Source of the DNA: Oceanimonas baumannii
Lineage (GTDB): Bacteria; Pseudomonadota; Gammaproteobacteria; Enterobacterales; Aeromonadaceae
Direction of reading: 5' to 3'
Assembly: GCF_002245495.1 (NCBI RefSeq)
Contig: NZ_NQJF01000005.1
Span: forward strand, 186,001 to 250,000
DNA: 64,000 bases
Shown piece after piece: positions 55,274 to 64,000 of this stretch (positions are counted from its first letter, which is position 1; every line of letters starts with the position of its first letter). Below the pieces are notes generated by a model. That model did no database searches. It had not been told where the DNA came from and was given only the letters and a program-made list of their open reading frames with translations. The translations under genes were made by a program, and so were the position numbers.

Positions 55274-57780
55274 CTAACGTGGACAAGGTTTATCGTTACA
55301 CAAGCACATGGCTGCCAGTCAGTTTGCTGTGGCTCGCCGTTTCGCCTCATGCACCGGCACAAGAATGCGGAGGATACACAGGAGAAAAATGCACGACTCT
55401 GCCCCATGTTCTGGTTACTAGCAGCGAAGAAAAGAGTGCTACCGGCGTGCAGAGCATAACTGAAGAGCGCATTGCCGAGCTGCCCACCGGCGCTGGTAAT
55501 CTGGCCGATCTGATGAAGATCAACCCGGCAGTAGACGTGTCCCGTCACGGTAAAAGCTCTGCCAGCAGTGCCGTAATGCGCCCGGAAGAGTTCTCCTTTC
55601 ATGGCCAGCCTTTTTACCAGAACCTGTTTATGATTGACGGCATAGACACCGGCAGCGACCTTAATCCGGGTTCAAACAATGATGTATTTTCTACTCCCAG
55701 TCTGAGCGATGTTGTAGGTGGCAGCTCACCTCAGGGCTATTACCTGAATGTAGACTTGCTGGAACAGGTTGATATTTACGACAGCAATATACCGGCAAGC
55801 TTTGGCGGCTTTACCGGCGGCGTCGTTAATGCCCGTATGAAGCGCTTCAACGGTAAAAACAGCCTGTCTTTACACTATGGTATTGAACGTGATGAATGGG
55901 AGTCATTTCATGTTACCGAGAAAGATCGTCAAAAATTTGAGCAGGCAAGCGGCATTAATGCCGAATTTACTCCCGATTACCGAAAAAATAACTATCAGCT
56001 CAGCCTGCAACAGGGCCTAGGCACGAACACGGGCCTTGCTCTTGGGCTTAGCCGGCGCGAGTCCAGCTTCAGCCAAAATTACACTGACGCATTGGGGCAG
56101 CAACAGCCGGTAGATTATCAGGACAGCATCAACAACCTGCATGGCAGGATAGATTACACCGGTTTTAATAATCTGGAGATAGGTACCAGCCTGCGCCTGA
56201 GCGAGCGGGAGCACGACGGCATCACATCACCCCGCTATGCCGATCGCTTCAGCAAGTCACACCGGGGAATAGGCATTGGCAGCAACCTAGAATATCGCTT
56301 TCAGGAACACCTGATAACGCTGGATACCAGCGTGGATATGCTCAGCGATACCATGAAGGCAGCTAGCCGTACCTTTGAAGAGCATGAATCCCGCGAAGGT
56401 ACCCTGGCCAGGCAAACCGGTGGTTTTGGTGATGTTGAGCAGCAGCAAACCCGCATTAGTCTGGCTCCCAAATGGCAACTGCCTGAATGGCAATGGGGCA
56501 ACAGCCATCATCAGCTGACCCTTGGAGGTAACCTCAGCCATACCCGCTCTTATTATGAGCGCCCAGAAGACGTCGAATTCTTCAGCTATGCCTGTGTTAC
56601 TGATGCCAGCGGTGCCAATGGCTGTGCAGATCAGAATGGTAACGGCATCAGTGACGAAGGAGATGAATATCTGCAGCGGGATGCTACCTATGGTGCCGGA
56701 AAAGTATCACTTAACTATGTCAGCACCGCGATTTATCTGGATCAGAAAAGTCAGTGGCACAACTGGAGCCTGCGTTACGGCCTGCGTGCCGATCACAACA
56801 ACTGGCTGAAAAGCTGGGATCTGGCCCCCCGCTTCAGTGCCGACTGGGATCTGTTGGGTGACGGCAACACACGCCTGCAGTTTGGTGCCAACCGCTATTA
56901 TGGCCGCAGCTTTTTACGCTATGCCGTTAACGATGCGGTGCGCAGCTGGAACAGCATGCGGTTTTACAACAAAAACGGCGATGTTGTTCGTGAAATAACC
57001 TACGACGATCGTTCAGCAGCGCAAAACCTGGAAACACCCTATGCCGATGAATTTATGCTGGGTTGGGTACAACACCTGGGCCCCGTTGATGGGCAGCTCA
57101 AACTGGTGCGGCGGGAAAGCGAAAAAGAAATTATTCGGAAGAAAAACAATGAAGGACTTTATGCCTACGTGAACAGTGCGACTGGCATTACCAATAGCCT
57201 GACGCTGGAGTTTGATCACGAGCGTCATCCGCTTGAGCTGGCTGGCACCAGCACAGTGGCCCGACTTGGTTTTAACTGGAAAAACTCAACCAGCAGTCTG
57301 CAGGGTAACAGCACCCTGAACAACGGTGGTGGCTACGACGATGCACTGACTGCTGACAAGGTATATTACCAGGGTCGGCTGGTCAGCCTGGACGAACTGC
57401 CAGCCTGGGACTACAACACGCCATTCAGCGCCCGCCTGACCACCATCACGCAATTTCCGGCAGCCCGTGTCACCTGGTCCAACTTTTTACACTATCGCCA
57501 AGGCAGCACCCAGGCCCGCGACAGCGGAGACAACTGGCAAGATAGCAGTAACACCCGCTACGATATCTATGAAGACGTGACGCTCGACAGCCTGATGACA
57601 CTGGACAGCCGGCTACAATGGCGGCCACAGCTGTTGAGCAGTGTGGAAGGCTACCTGATGTTTGAAGTCAGCAACCTGTTTGACGAAGTGATCGACACCT
57701 CCACCAGCCGGCTCGATGCCCTGAATGGCAATTTCAGTGCCGGCCGCAAGTTCTGGCTGGAAGCCGGCATGAAGTTTTAA
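55264..57780 (+). CDS. TonB-dependent outer-membrane receptor
   Basis: Outer-membrane active transporter of 838 residues with a signal-type N-terminus, a plug domain (about 50-200: VLVTSSEEKSATGVQSITEE, DLMKINPAVDVS, FMIDGIDTGSDLNP) and a 22-strand barrel ending with the aromatic terminus LEAGMKF. The start ATG 55264 lies within the peroxidase gene and lacks a ribosome site, so translation is coupled. No TonB, ExbB or ExbD is nearby. The ligand (siderophore, heme, metal or copper peptide) is unknown. Confidence 0.92.
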   Translation: MEITNVDKVYRYTSTWLPVSLLWLAVSPHAPAQECGGYTGEKCTTLPHVLVTSSEEKSATGVQSITEERIAELPTGAGNLADLMKINPAVDVSRHGKSSASSAVMRPEEFSFHGQPFYQNLFMIDGIDTGSDLNPGSNNDVFSTPSLSDVVGGSSPQGYYLNVDLLEQVDIYDSNIPASFGGFTGGVVNARMKRFNGKNSLSLHYGIERDEWESFHVTEKDRQKFEQASGINAEFTPDYRKNNYQLSLQQGLGTNTGLALGLSRRESSFSQNYTDALGQQQPVDYQDSINNLHGRIDYTGFNNLEIGTSLRLSEREHDGITSPRYADRFSKSHRGIGIGSNLEYRFQEHLITLDTSVDMLSDTMKAASRTFEEHESREGTLARQTGGFGDVEQQQTRISLAPKWQLPEWQWGNSHHQLTLGGNLSHTRSYYERPEDVEFFSYACVTDASGANGCADQNGNGISDEGDEYLQRDATYGAGKVSLNYVSTAIYLDQKSQWHNWSLRYGLRADHNNWLKSWDLAPRFSADWDLLGDGNTRLQFGANRYYGRSFLRYAVNDAVRSWNSMRFYNKNGDVVREITYDDRSAAQNLETPYADEFMLGWVQHLGPVDGQLKLVRRESEKEIIRKKNNEGLYAYVNSATGITNSLTLEFDHERHPLELAGTSTVARLGFNWKNSTSSLQGNSTLNNGGGYDDALTADKVYYQGRLVSLDELPAWDYNTPFSARLTTITQFPAARVTWSNFLHYRQGSTQARDSGDNWQDSSNTRYDIYEDVTLDSLMTLDSRLQWRPQLLSSVEGYLMFEVSNLFDEVIDTSTSRLDALNGNFSAGRKFWLEAGMKF

Positions 57781-57827
57781 CCAAGCAAGACGTTCATTAA
57801 AAACATGCAGGTATCCATGGCAATGTT

Positions 57828-57855
57828 TATAGGCCCGGGTTTATCCGGGCCTATA
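57828..57855. terminator. Bidirectional terminator (TonB receptor / AGCS symporter)
   Basis: Perfect 11-bp stem TATAGGCCCGG / CCGGGCCTATA with a GTTTAT loop. T-rich tracts lie on the plus side (CTTTACTTTTTC), and it sits between convergent genes. Confidence 0.85.
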
Positions 57856-57857
57856 CT

Positions 57858-59282
57858 TTACTTTTTCTTATCCCAGATACCTTCTTCCAGCTGACTGCTC
57901 AGCTCGGGGTATTTACTGGCATCAAAGGTGGGCAGGCGACCCAGTTTACGCTGGTTGTTATAGTCTTTTGCAAGCTTGACCACCACGCCCGAGAGCAGCA
58001 AAATGGCCACCAGGTTAATCAGCGCCATCATACCCATGGACGTATCAGCCATAGCCCAGATAATGGGCAGCTCGCCCACAGAGCCGAACATCACCATACC
58101 CAGCACAAACAACCGGAACACCAGCAAGCCGCCCTCATGGTTATGCTCCAGGAACACCAGATTGTTCTCGGCGTAGGCATAGTTGGCCACGATGCTGGTA
58201 AAGGCAAAGAACAAGATAGCAATAGCAATAAAAATATTGCCCCACTCGCCCACTTCATTCGACAACGCCTTCTGGGTCAGCTCAATACCGGTAATGCCTG
58301 AGCCCGGCTCAAACTGGCCCGACAGCAAAATAATGGAAGCAGTACAGGTACAGATAACAATGGTATCAGCAAACACCCCCAGCATCTGCACATAACCCTG
58401 CGAGGCCGGATGAGGAGGATAAGGCGTGGCTGACGCTGCCGCGTTCGGTGCCGAGCCCATGCCTGCTTCGTTTGAAAAAAGACCTCGCTTGATGCCATTT
58501 ATCAGCGCCTGTGAAATGGCATATCCCATGGCGCCGCCACCGGCCTGCTCCAGGCCAAAAGCCGATTTCACGATCATCGTCAGCACACCGGGTAACTCGG
58601 TGATGTTCATGGCCACCACCACCAATGCTATCAGCAAATAGGCCAGCGCCATCACCGGGACCACCAGTTCGGCAAAACGGGCAATCGTGCGTAATCCACC
58701 AAAAATAATTAGTCCGGCCAGCACCACCAGAACGATTCCGGTCGCCCACTCAGGCACACTGAAGGCCACCTGCATGGCGGCACTGATGGAGTTGGCCTGC
58801 ACCGCATTAAATACCAGACCAAACGCAATGATCAGGAAAATGGCGAACAACACGCCCATCCAGCGCATGCCCAGACCGCGCTCCATATAATAGGCAGGGC
58901 CACCGCGATAATTGCCCTCGTCATCTTTCACTTTATAAAGCTGGGCCAGCGCACTTTCCGCAAACGCCGTGGCCATACCAATAAGGGCTATCAGCCACAT
59001 CCAGAAAATGGCACCTGGGCCCCCCAGGTACAGCGCCACCGCTACCCCTGCCAGGTTCCCCGTACCGACCCGGGCTGCCAGGCTGGTGCACAGTGCCTGA
59101 AAGGACGATATGCCCGCGTCATCAGACTGGCGGCTGTGCTTGAGCACCGAAAACATATGGCCAAAATGGCGAAACTGGATGAACCCCAGCCGAAAGGTAA
59201 AAAATACTCCCACACCCAGCAGCAGGTAGATCAGTACCGATCCCCACAGCAGGTTGTTAATAAAAGCAATAAAGGAATCCAT
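57858..59282 (-). CDS. Alanine/glycine:cation symporter (AGCS family)
   Basis: Na+- or H+-coupled amino-acid transporter of 474 residues with about eleven helices. Family motifs: LFTFRLGFIQFRHF-type FRLGFIQFRHFGHM, TGNLAGVAVALYLGGPGAIF, and RGLFSNEAGMGSAPNAAA. ATG 59282 has AGAGGTG eleven bases upstream. Alanine or glycine are the usual substrates. Confidence 0.94.
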   Translation of the reverse strand: MDSFIAFINNLLWGSVLIYLLLGVGVFFTFRLGFIQFRHFGHMFSVLKHSRQSDDAGISSFQALCTSLAARVGTGNLAGVAVALYLGGPGAIFWMWLIALIGMATAFAESALAQLYKVKDDEGNYRGGPAYYMERGLGMRWMGVLFAIFLIIAFGLVFNAVQANSISAAMQVAFSVPEWATGIVLVVLAGLIIFGGLRTIARFAELVVPVMALAYLLIALVVVAMNITELPGVLTMIVKSAFGLEQAGGGAMGYAISQALINGIKRGLFSNEAGMGSAPNAAASATPYPPHPASQGYVQMLGVFADTIVICTCTASIILLSGQFEPGSGITGIELTQKALSNEVGEWGNIFIAIAILFFAFTSIVANYAYAENNLVFLEHNHEGGLLVFRLFVLGMVMFGSVGELPIIWAMADTSMGMMALINLVAILLLSGVVVKLAKDYNNQRKLGRLPTFDASKYPELSSQLEEGIWDKKK

Positions 59283-59504
59283 GAACACCTCTGCGTTACT
59301 AAAATTCAATGGCAGTCATTTGCATGAGTCCCACACGAAGCGGCGCAATGTAACACAGCGGCAGACTCAGGCCGCGTGATATTGATCACAGTGGCAGGCA
59401 TGACTGCCTTTGCAAGCCCCATGCGAACCCAATTCAATGCAAATGACTTTTGCGCCTGTTAAAACTAGAATATAGCGCTAAATCCTCTTCCTAAGGACCT
59501 GTTC

Positions 59505-60458
59505 ATGGCCAACTCACTCGCACAACTGCGCACGCTGACCACTGTTGTGGCCGACACCGGCGACATTGAAGCTATCCGCAAATATCAACCCGAAGATGCC
59601 ACGACTAACCCGTCACTGATCCTGAAGGCAGCTCAGATCCCTGAGTACCGCCCGCTACTGGAAGATGCCGTCGCCTGGGCCAAAGGCCAAAGCCAGAATA
59701 CCGCGCAGCAACTGGAAGATGCCTCCGACAAGCTGGCCGTTAACATTGGCTGCGAAATTCTGAAGCTCATTCCCGGCCGTATTTCAACTGAAGTGGATGC
59801 CCGGTTGTCATTCAATACCGAGGCCAGCATTGCCAAAGCCCGCCGCCTTATTGCTCTGTATGCCGAGGCCGGTATCAGCAAAGAGCGGATCCTGATCAAA
59901 CTGGCCTCCACCTGGGAAGGCATTCGCGCCGCCGAAGTGCTGGAAAAAGAAGGCATCAACTGTAACCTGACGCTGCTGTTCAGCTTTGCCCAGGCCCGCG
60001 CCTGTGCCGAAGCCGGTGCTTATCTGATTTCTCCGTTTGTCGGTCGCATTCTCGACTGGTACAAAAACAATACCGATAAAACAGAATACTCCTCAGCAGA
60101 GGATCCCGGTGTGTTGTCGGTCACCCGTATTTATGACTACTACAAAGCCCATGGCTACCATACCGTCGTTATGGGTGCCAGCTTCCGTAACACCGGAGAA
60201 ATTCTGGAACTTGCCGGCTGCGACCGCCTTACCATTGGCCCGGGTCTGCTGGAAGAACTGAACCAGTCTGATGCTGATGTTGTACAAAAACTGAAAGATA
60301 CCGGCCCCACACAGCCCCGCCCTGCCCCCATGACCGAAGCCGAGTTCCGCTGGGAACAAAACCAGGATGCCATGGCCACTGAAAAGCTGGCTGAAGGCAT
60401 TCGTAACTTCGCCATCGACCAGGGCAAACTGGAAAACATGCTGCAGGCAATGCTCTGA
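59505..60458 (+). CDS. talB: Transaldolase
   Basis: Pentose-phosphate enzyme transferring dihydroxyacetone units between sugar phosphates; 317 residues, same length as E. coli TalB. Schiff-base Lys132 in ILIKLAST and Asp17 are at the E. coli positions; TTNPSLIL is the family signature. The start follows a CTAAGGAC site. Confidence 0.97.
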   Translation: MANSLAQLRTLTTVVADTGDIEAIRKYQPEDATTNPSLILKAAQIPEYRPLLEDAVAWAKGQSQNTAQQLEDASDKLAVNIGCEILKLIPGRISTEVDARLSFNTEASIAKARRLIALYAEAGISKERILIKLASTWEGIRAAEVLEKEGINCNLTLLFSFAQARACAEAGAYLISPFVGRILDWYKNNTDKTEYSSAEDPGVLSVTRIYDYYKAHGYHTVVMGASFRNTGEILELAGCDRLTIGPGLLEELNQSDADVVQKLKDTGPTQPRPAPMTEAEFRWEQNQDAMATEKLAEGIRNFAIDQGKLENMLQAML

Positions 60459-60774
60459 ACAGTAAGCAGGTAAACAGGCCCGAATCATTCAATCGGGCAA
60501 ACCGTGCAGCGACGTTACTAAACTAAGATAAAATCCGGCAACACAGTGCTGCTCCGGTGTTAATACCATGGTGAATTGCGCCTTATAAAACGCAATTCAC
60601 CATACCTGCTAATCCCCTTCCCCACTCTTCCCGCAACACGGCCCCCGCTCCTTCCTGCAAAAAGTCCTTTTTTGCGTTGCAACTTAATAATTCTGCAATA
60701 ACAACGTTCTACTTTATAACCCGTTGTGATATATGAATAGCGACTGCAACTGAAAACCGACAGGAGAGAGCCCT
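60459..60774. other. 316-base non-coding stretch with a long hairpin
   Basis: No gene is supported. It holds GCCCGA-N9-TCGGGC at 60478-60498 and the 13-bp inverted repeat at 60568-60603 (listed separately). A promoter for the DUF3545-like gene is likely in the A/T-rich end (60680-60740). Confidence 0.5.
60568..60603. repeat. Perfect 13-bp inverted repeat (hairpin)
   Basis: ATGGTGAATTGCG (60568-60580) and CGCAATTCACCAT (60591-60603) with a 10-base loop CCTTATAAAA. There is no T-run after it on either strand. It may be a talB 3'-end structure or part of a small RNA. Confidence 0.6.
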
Positions 60775-60954
60775 ATGGAAAGGTCATGCTTCGATCAGAG
60801 TTTTGTAGTTGAAAAAGCACCTCGCGCCTCGCGTGAGCCAGCAAAAAAACGTAAATGGCGGGAAATTGAAGCTCTCATGGACAGAAAGCGCTTACGGGAT
60901 GAACTTCAGGAGCTCGACTGCACGTTCGAGCCGGAAGAAGAACTGACACTTTAA
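60775..60954 (+). CDS. DUF3545-like small basic protein (59 aa)
   Basis: Starts MERSCFDQSFVVEKAP, has the KKRKWREIEALMDRKRLRDE core of the DUF3545/PA3496-type family, and ends with an acidic tail. A strong AGGAGAG site lies upstream and a clear terminator follows. The charged helix with Trp suggests a nucleic-acid or protein-binding role, but no function is known. Confidence 0.85.
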   Translation: MERSCFDQSFVVEKAPRASREPAKKRKWREIEALMDRKRLRDELQELDCTFEPEEELTL

Positions 60955-60971
60955 AAACACAACCATAATTC

Positions 60972-60997
60972 AGGCGTCGCAAGACGCCTTTTTATTA
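60972..60997 (+). terminator. Terminator of the DUF3545-like gene
   Basis: AGGCGTC-GCAA-GACGCCT followed by TTTTATTATT, 18 bases after the stop. Confidence 0.9.
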
Positions 60998-61047
60998 TTG
61001 CTGCAAAGTGCCACGATGAGATACATAACGCACCGCAGGCAGGCGCT

Positions 61048-61725
61048 TCACGGTGCTGATAGTGGCAGCTGCCAGTCTATGGGGGTTTTTCCCGTGTCTT
61101 GCAGCAACTGATTGGTCTGCGAAAAGTGTTTGCAGCCCAAAAAGCCCCGGTATGCCGACAACGGACTGGGATGAGGCCCGCTCAGCACATGATGACGCTG
61201 TCTGTCTATGTGGCTTCCCTTTTTCTGTGCATGGCTGCCCCACAGCAAAAACACCACGCCTTCACAATGATCATTCACCGCCTGGATCACTCTGTCGGTA
61301 AAAGTTTCCCAGCCCAGTCCGGCATGAGAATGCGCCTTGCCTTGTTCTACGGTCAGCACCGTATTCAGCATTAGCACCCCCTGTTTCGCCCAGGATTCCA
61401 GAAACCCGTGCTCCGGGGTAATAAAGCCAGAAATATCCGTTTCCAGCTCTTTATACATATTGCGTAAAGAAGGCGGCACTTTAATGCCCGGTCGCACCGA
61501 AAAGCACAGGCCGTGAGCCTGACCCGGACCATGGTAGGGATCCTGCCCCAACATGACCACTTTTACCTGTGACAGTGCGGTCAGCTCAAGGGCACGAAAC
61601 ATGTCCTCTTTCGGTGGATAAATCACGGCACCAGCATCTCGGGCTGCTCTTACTGCCTGCATTGCCTGCTGAAAATACGGTTTTTGCTTCTCGGGGCCGA
61701 GAACATCACTCCAGGTCACACTCAT
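61048..61725 (-). CDS. ung: Uracil-DNA glycosylase
   Basis: Removes uracil from DNA; 225 residues. The water-activating motif [13 protein letters not shown] places catalytic Asp at 62; the [13 protein letters not shown] minor-groove loop is also intact. It is followed upstream on the same strand by tesB, three bases away from its start. Confidence 0.97.
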   Translation of the reverse strand: MSVTWSDVLGPEKQKPYFQQAMQAVRAARDAGAVIYPPKEDMFRALELTALSQVKVVMLGQDPYHGPGQAHGLCFSVRPGIKVPPSLRNMYKELETDISGFITPEHGFLESWAKQGVLMLNTVLTVEQGKAHSHAGLGWETFTDRVIQAVNDHCEGVVFLLWGSHAQKKGSHIDRQRHHVLSGPHPSPLSAYRGFLGCKHFSQTNQLLQDTGKTPIDWQLPLSAP

Positions 61726-61728
61726 GTC

Positions 61729-62592
61729 TTATTTTCCTCGCGGGCGGATCAGCCCTTCCTGCATGGCCGATGCCACCAATCGGCCATCGCGGGTATAAAA
61801 ACGTCCCTGCACCAGCCCCCGGCCGGCAATGCTTCTCGGGCTTTCCATCACATACAGTATCCAATCGTCAAAACGAAAATCGTCATGAAACCACATGGAG
61901 TGATCAATGGTGGCAACCTGCAACTGTGGCTCCCAGAAAGAACGTCCGTGGGGCATCAGCGCCGTCGGCAGAAAGTTAAAGTCGGCGGCATAGGTCAGCA
62001 GATATTTATGGATACGGAGATCATCAGGCAGAGAGCCATTGGCCTTCAGCCAGATATAACGCAGCGGATCGGCTTTTTCCGGACTTAACGGATCCACATA
62101 ATTCACCTGACGCATGTCTATCGGGTTTTCTGCCAGCAGTTTTTTACGCAGCTTTTCCGGAACCTTGTCCACCAGAGCAGCCAGCCGCTCACTTTCGGGT
62201 ATAAGCGCTTCAGGGCCCGACACTTCCGGCATCAGCGCCTGATGCTCAAAGCCTGCTGCCGGCAGCTGAAACGATGCCGTCATATAAAAAATCGGCTTAC
62301 CATACTGCAGCGCCTGCACCCGGCGGGTAGAGGTAGTTTTGCCATCACGAATGTTTTCTACATCGTAAATAATCGGCTTGTTGACATCCCCCGGGCGCAG
62401 AAAGTAGGAATGAAAAGAATGCACCTGCCGCTCCGGCTGCAGGGTATATTTGGCGGCCGCCAGCGCCTGTCCCATTACCTGGCCACCAAATACGGCACCA
62501 AACCCCAGATCCATGCTCTGACCACGATAAAGGCCATCATCCAGTGGCTCCAGGGCCAGCAAGGTTAATAAGTCATCAAGCGCTCTGCTCAT
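61729..62592 (-). CDS. tesB: Acyl-CoA thioesterase II
   Basis: Double hot-dog thioesterase of 287 residues that hydrolyses medium and long acyl-CoA. It contains VFGGQVMGQALAAAKYT, RPGDVNKPIIYDVE and DHSMWFHDDFRFDDW, matching TesB. It probably shares a transcript with ung just downstream. Confidence 0.95.
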   Translation of the reverse strand: MSRALDDLLTLLALEPLDDGLYRGQSMDLGFGAVFGGQVMGQALAAAKYTLQPERQVHSFHSYFLRPGDVNKPIIYDVENIRDGKTTSTRRVQALQYGKPIFYMTASFQLPAAGFEHQALMPEVSGPEALIPESERLAALVDKVPEKLRKKLLAENPIDMRQVNYVDPLSPEKADPLRYIWLKANGSLPDDLRIHKYLLTYAADFNFLPTALMPHGRSFWEPQLQVATIDHSMWFHDDFRFDDWILYVMESPRSIAGRGLVQGRFYTRDGRLVASAMQEGLIRPRGK

Positions 62593-62687
62593 ACCGTTAT
62601 CCGTTTTGAAGTGGTTGGCCGCAGTTTATCCGCAGCCAGGGGCAATATGCCACAGACTCTGACGCTCTTCAGGCCGCCAATAACAAA

Positions 62688-62711
62688 AAGGGGCTTTCGC
62701 CCCTTAAAAAT
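62688..62711 (-). terminator. Terminator of serA
   Basis: AAGGGGC-GAAA-GCCCCTT on the minus strand, followed by TTTTTG. It lies 25 bases after the serA stop. Confidence 0.85.
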
Positions 62712-62729
62712 TCATGACTACTGCAGCTG

Positions 62730-63959
62730 TCAGTGCAGGATGCGGGCGCGAATTGTGCCCTCAATAACCTTGAGTTTCGCCAGGGCCTGCTCGCTTTGTG
62801 CCGTTTCCACGTCGATCACCACATAACCGATTTTCGGTGAGGTCTGCAGATATTGAGCCGCGATATTGATGTCATCGCCGGCAAAGGCCTGCGCAATCTG
62901 ACTGAGAATACCCGGCTTGTTATGGTGAATATGCAACAGGCGGCTGGTGCCGGCATGGCCTGGCAGAGATACCTCAGGGAAGTTCACCGCGGACAGCGTA
63001 GAGCCGTTATCGGAATACTTGATAAGCTTGCCGGCCACTTCATAGCCGATATTCTCTTGTGCTTCCTGAGTAGAACCACCGATATGTGGCGTGAGGATAA
63101 CGTTATCGAACTCACGCAGCGGAGAAACGAATTCTTCGTCATTGGACTTCGGCTCAACCGGGAACACATCGATGGCGGCACCGGCAATATGTTTGGCAGA
63201 CAAGGCTGATGCCAGTGCATCAATATCAACCACAGTCCCGCGAGAGGCGTTGATCAGAATGGCACCGGGCTTCATCATGGCCATCTCCTCGGCACCAAAC
63301 ATGTTTTTGGTCTGAGGCGTTTCCGGCACATGCAACGACACCACGTCTGCCATGTTCAGCAGCTCTTTCAGAGTGCCGACCTGGATGGCATTACCCAGCG
63401 ACAGCTTATTTTCAATATCGTAGTAATACACCTGCATACCAATGCCTTCAGCGATAATGCCAAGCTGAGTACCAATGTGGCCATAACCGATAATTCCCAG
63501 CTTTTTGCCACGGGCCTCAAAGGAATGAGTCGCAGTTTTCTGCCACTCACCACGGTGTGCCTTGGCATTGCGCTCAGGAATGCCACGCAGCAGCAGCAGC
63601 AGCTCACCCAGCACCAGCTCAGCAACACTGCGGGTATTGGAGAAAGGCGCATTAAATACCGGAATACCACGAATTTGCGCAGCGTTCAGATCCACCTGGT
63701 TAGTGCCAATGCAGAAACAGCCAATGGCCACCAGCTTCTCGGCCGCATCCAGAACTGACTCTGTCAGCTGGGTGCGGGAACGAAGACCGACAAAATGAAC
63801 GTCTTTAATGCGCTCTTTCAGCTCATCCTCGGCCAGAGAGGTTTTGAGGTAATCAATATTGTCGTAGCCGGCGGCTTTAAAGGAATCAACCGTGCCCTGA
63901 TGCACGCCTTCCAGCAACAAAATTTTGATTTTATCTTTATCTAGAGAATAGTTGGCCAT
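62730..63959 (-). CDS. serA: D-3-phosphoglycerate dehydrogenase
   Basis: First step of serine synthesis; 409 residues, as E. coli SerA (410). NAD site GIIGYGHIGTQLGIIAEG, catalytic His in ILTPHIGGSTQEAQ, Arg in INASRGTVVD, and a C-terminal ACT domain (about 335-409) for feedback by serine. AAAGGA lies upstream of ATG 63959. Bases 63960-64000 are its 5' leader. Confidence 0.98.
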   Translation of the reverse strand: MANYSLDKDKIKILLLEGVHQGTVDSFKAAGYDNIDYLKTSLAEDELKERIKDVHFVGLRSRTQLTESVLDAAEKLVAIGCFCIGTNQVDLNAAQIRGIPVFNAPFSNTRSVAELVLGELLLLLRGIPERNAKAHRGEWQKTATHSFEARGKKLGIIGYGHIGTQLGIIAEGIGMQVYYYDIENKLSLGNAIQVGTLKELLNMADVVSLHVPETPQTKNMFGAEEMAMMKPGAILINASRGTVVDIDALASALSAKHIAGAAIDVFPVEPKSNDEEFVSPLREFDNVILTPHIGGSTQEAQENIGYEVAGKLIKYSDNGSTLSAVNFPEVSLPGHAGTSRLLHIHHNKPGILSQIAQAFAGDDINIAAQYLQTSPKIGYVVIDVETAQSEQALAKLKVIEGTIRARILH

Positions 63960-64000
63960 TACCGGTCCTTTATGACTACTGCGTTAGGGTTTTTCATAAA

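Noticed and set aside
1-64000. CRISPR arrays, insertion sequences, toxin-antitoxin or phage-defence genes
   Set aside because: No regularly spaced repeats, transposase frames, terminal repeats or defence-type domains were seen on either strand.

Overview
The window is a 64 kb piece of a gammaproteobacterial chromosome with moderately high GC and tightly packed, overlapping genes. The gene set (lpxH, dgkA, pspABC-pspF beside sapABCDF, ktrAB, a copper nitrite reductase with a heme tail, an MCR/EptA-type enzyme, several Na+-coupled transporters) suggests a marine or halotolerant, facultatively denitrifying bacterium. The Aeromonadales (Oceanimonas, Oceanisphaera or Zobellella type) are plausible, but this is inferred from gene content and not proven. 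No CRISPR array, insertion sequence, prophage or rRNA gene was seen.

Layout, left to right. 1-4628: a TRAP transporter operon (dctPQM, dctM cut by the window edge) behind a sigma-54 activator, with two perfect dyads and a possible -24/-12 promoter between them. 4786-8539: a DEAD-box RNA helicase, a LysR regulator and a convergent SLC13-type anion transporter. 8697-11666: a probable creatine-use module, made of creatinase with all catalytic residues conserved, a sodium:solute symporter and an unlisted 38-residue membrane peptide. 11997-15931: ktrA-ktrB-kdpD(short)-kdpE, in which a KdpDE-like sensor pair is fused into a K+ uptake operon with no Kdp ATPase. 16008-28629: the lpxH-ppiB...cysS...folD-tRNA-Arg(TCT) backbone, known in the same order in Escherichia coli. 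Between ppiB and cysS lies a block of an OmpR-type regulator, histidine kinase, EptA/MCR-like phosphoethanolamine transferase, LtaS-like sulfatase-fold enzyme and a cytochrome b561, with a PmrA-like box. 28707-39504: the phage-shock operon pspA-pspB-pspC-ycjX-ycjF-yebE, divergent from pspF-sapABCDF.

39501-47039: catabolic and transport genes (an SDR, a beta-lactamase-fold hydrolase, a YrbG-type exchanger behind a candidate yybP-ykoY Mn2+ riboswitch, and the mmsA/omega-aminotransferase pair with a divergent LysR regulator, probably for beta-alanine). 47184-49886: the denitrification operon nirK-nirV-sco, with an FNR/Dnr box and a perfect dyad at the promoter. 50097-57780: yceH, a YkgJ-type cysteine-cluster protein, a chemoreceptor, an isochorismatase-like hydrolase, and a di-heme peroxidase overlapping a TonB-dependent receptor. 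57858-64000: an AGCS amino-acid symporter, transaldolase, a DUF3545-like small protein, ung, tesB and serA.

The most interesting items are the creatine module with its small partner peptide, the ktrAB-kdpDE fusion operon, the lipid-A/envelope-modification insertion with its PmrA-type box, the riboswitch-controlled YrbG exchanger, the nirK promoter with a second unidentified operator, and the peroxidase/TonB-receptor pair. All identifications are from reading the sequence; no database search was run.
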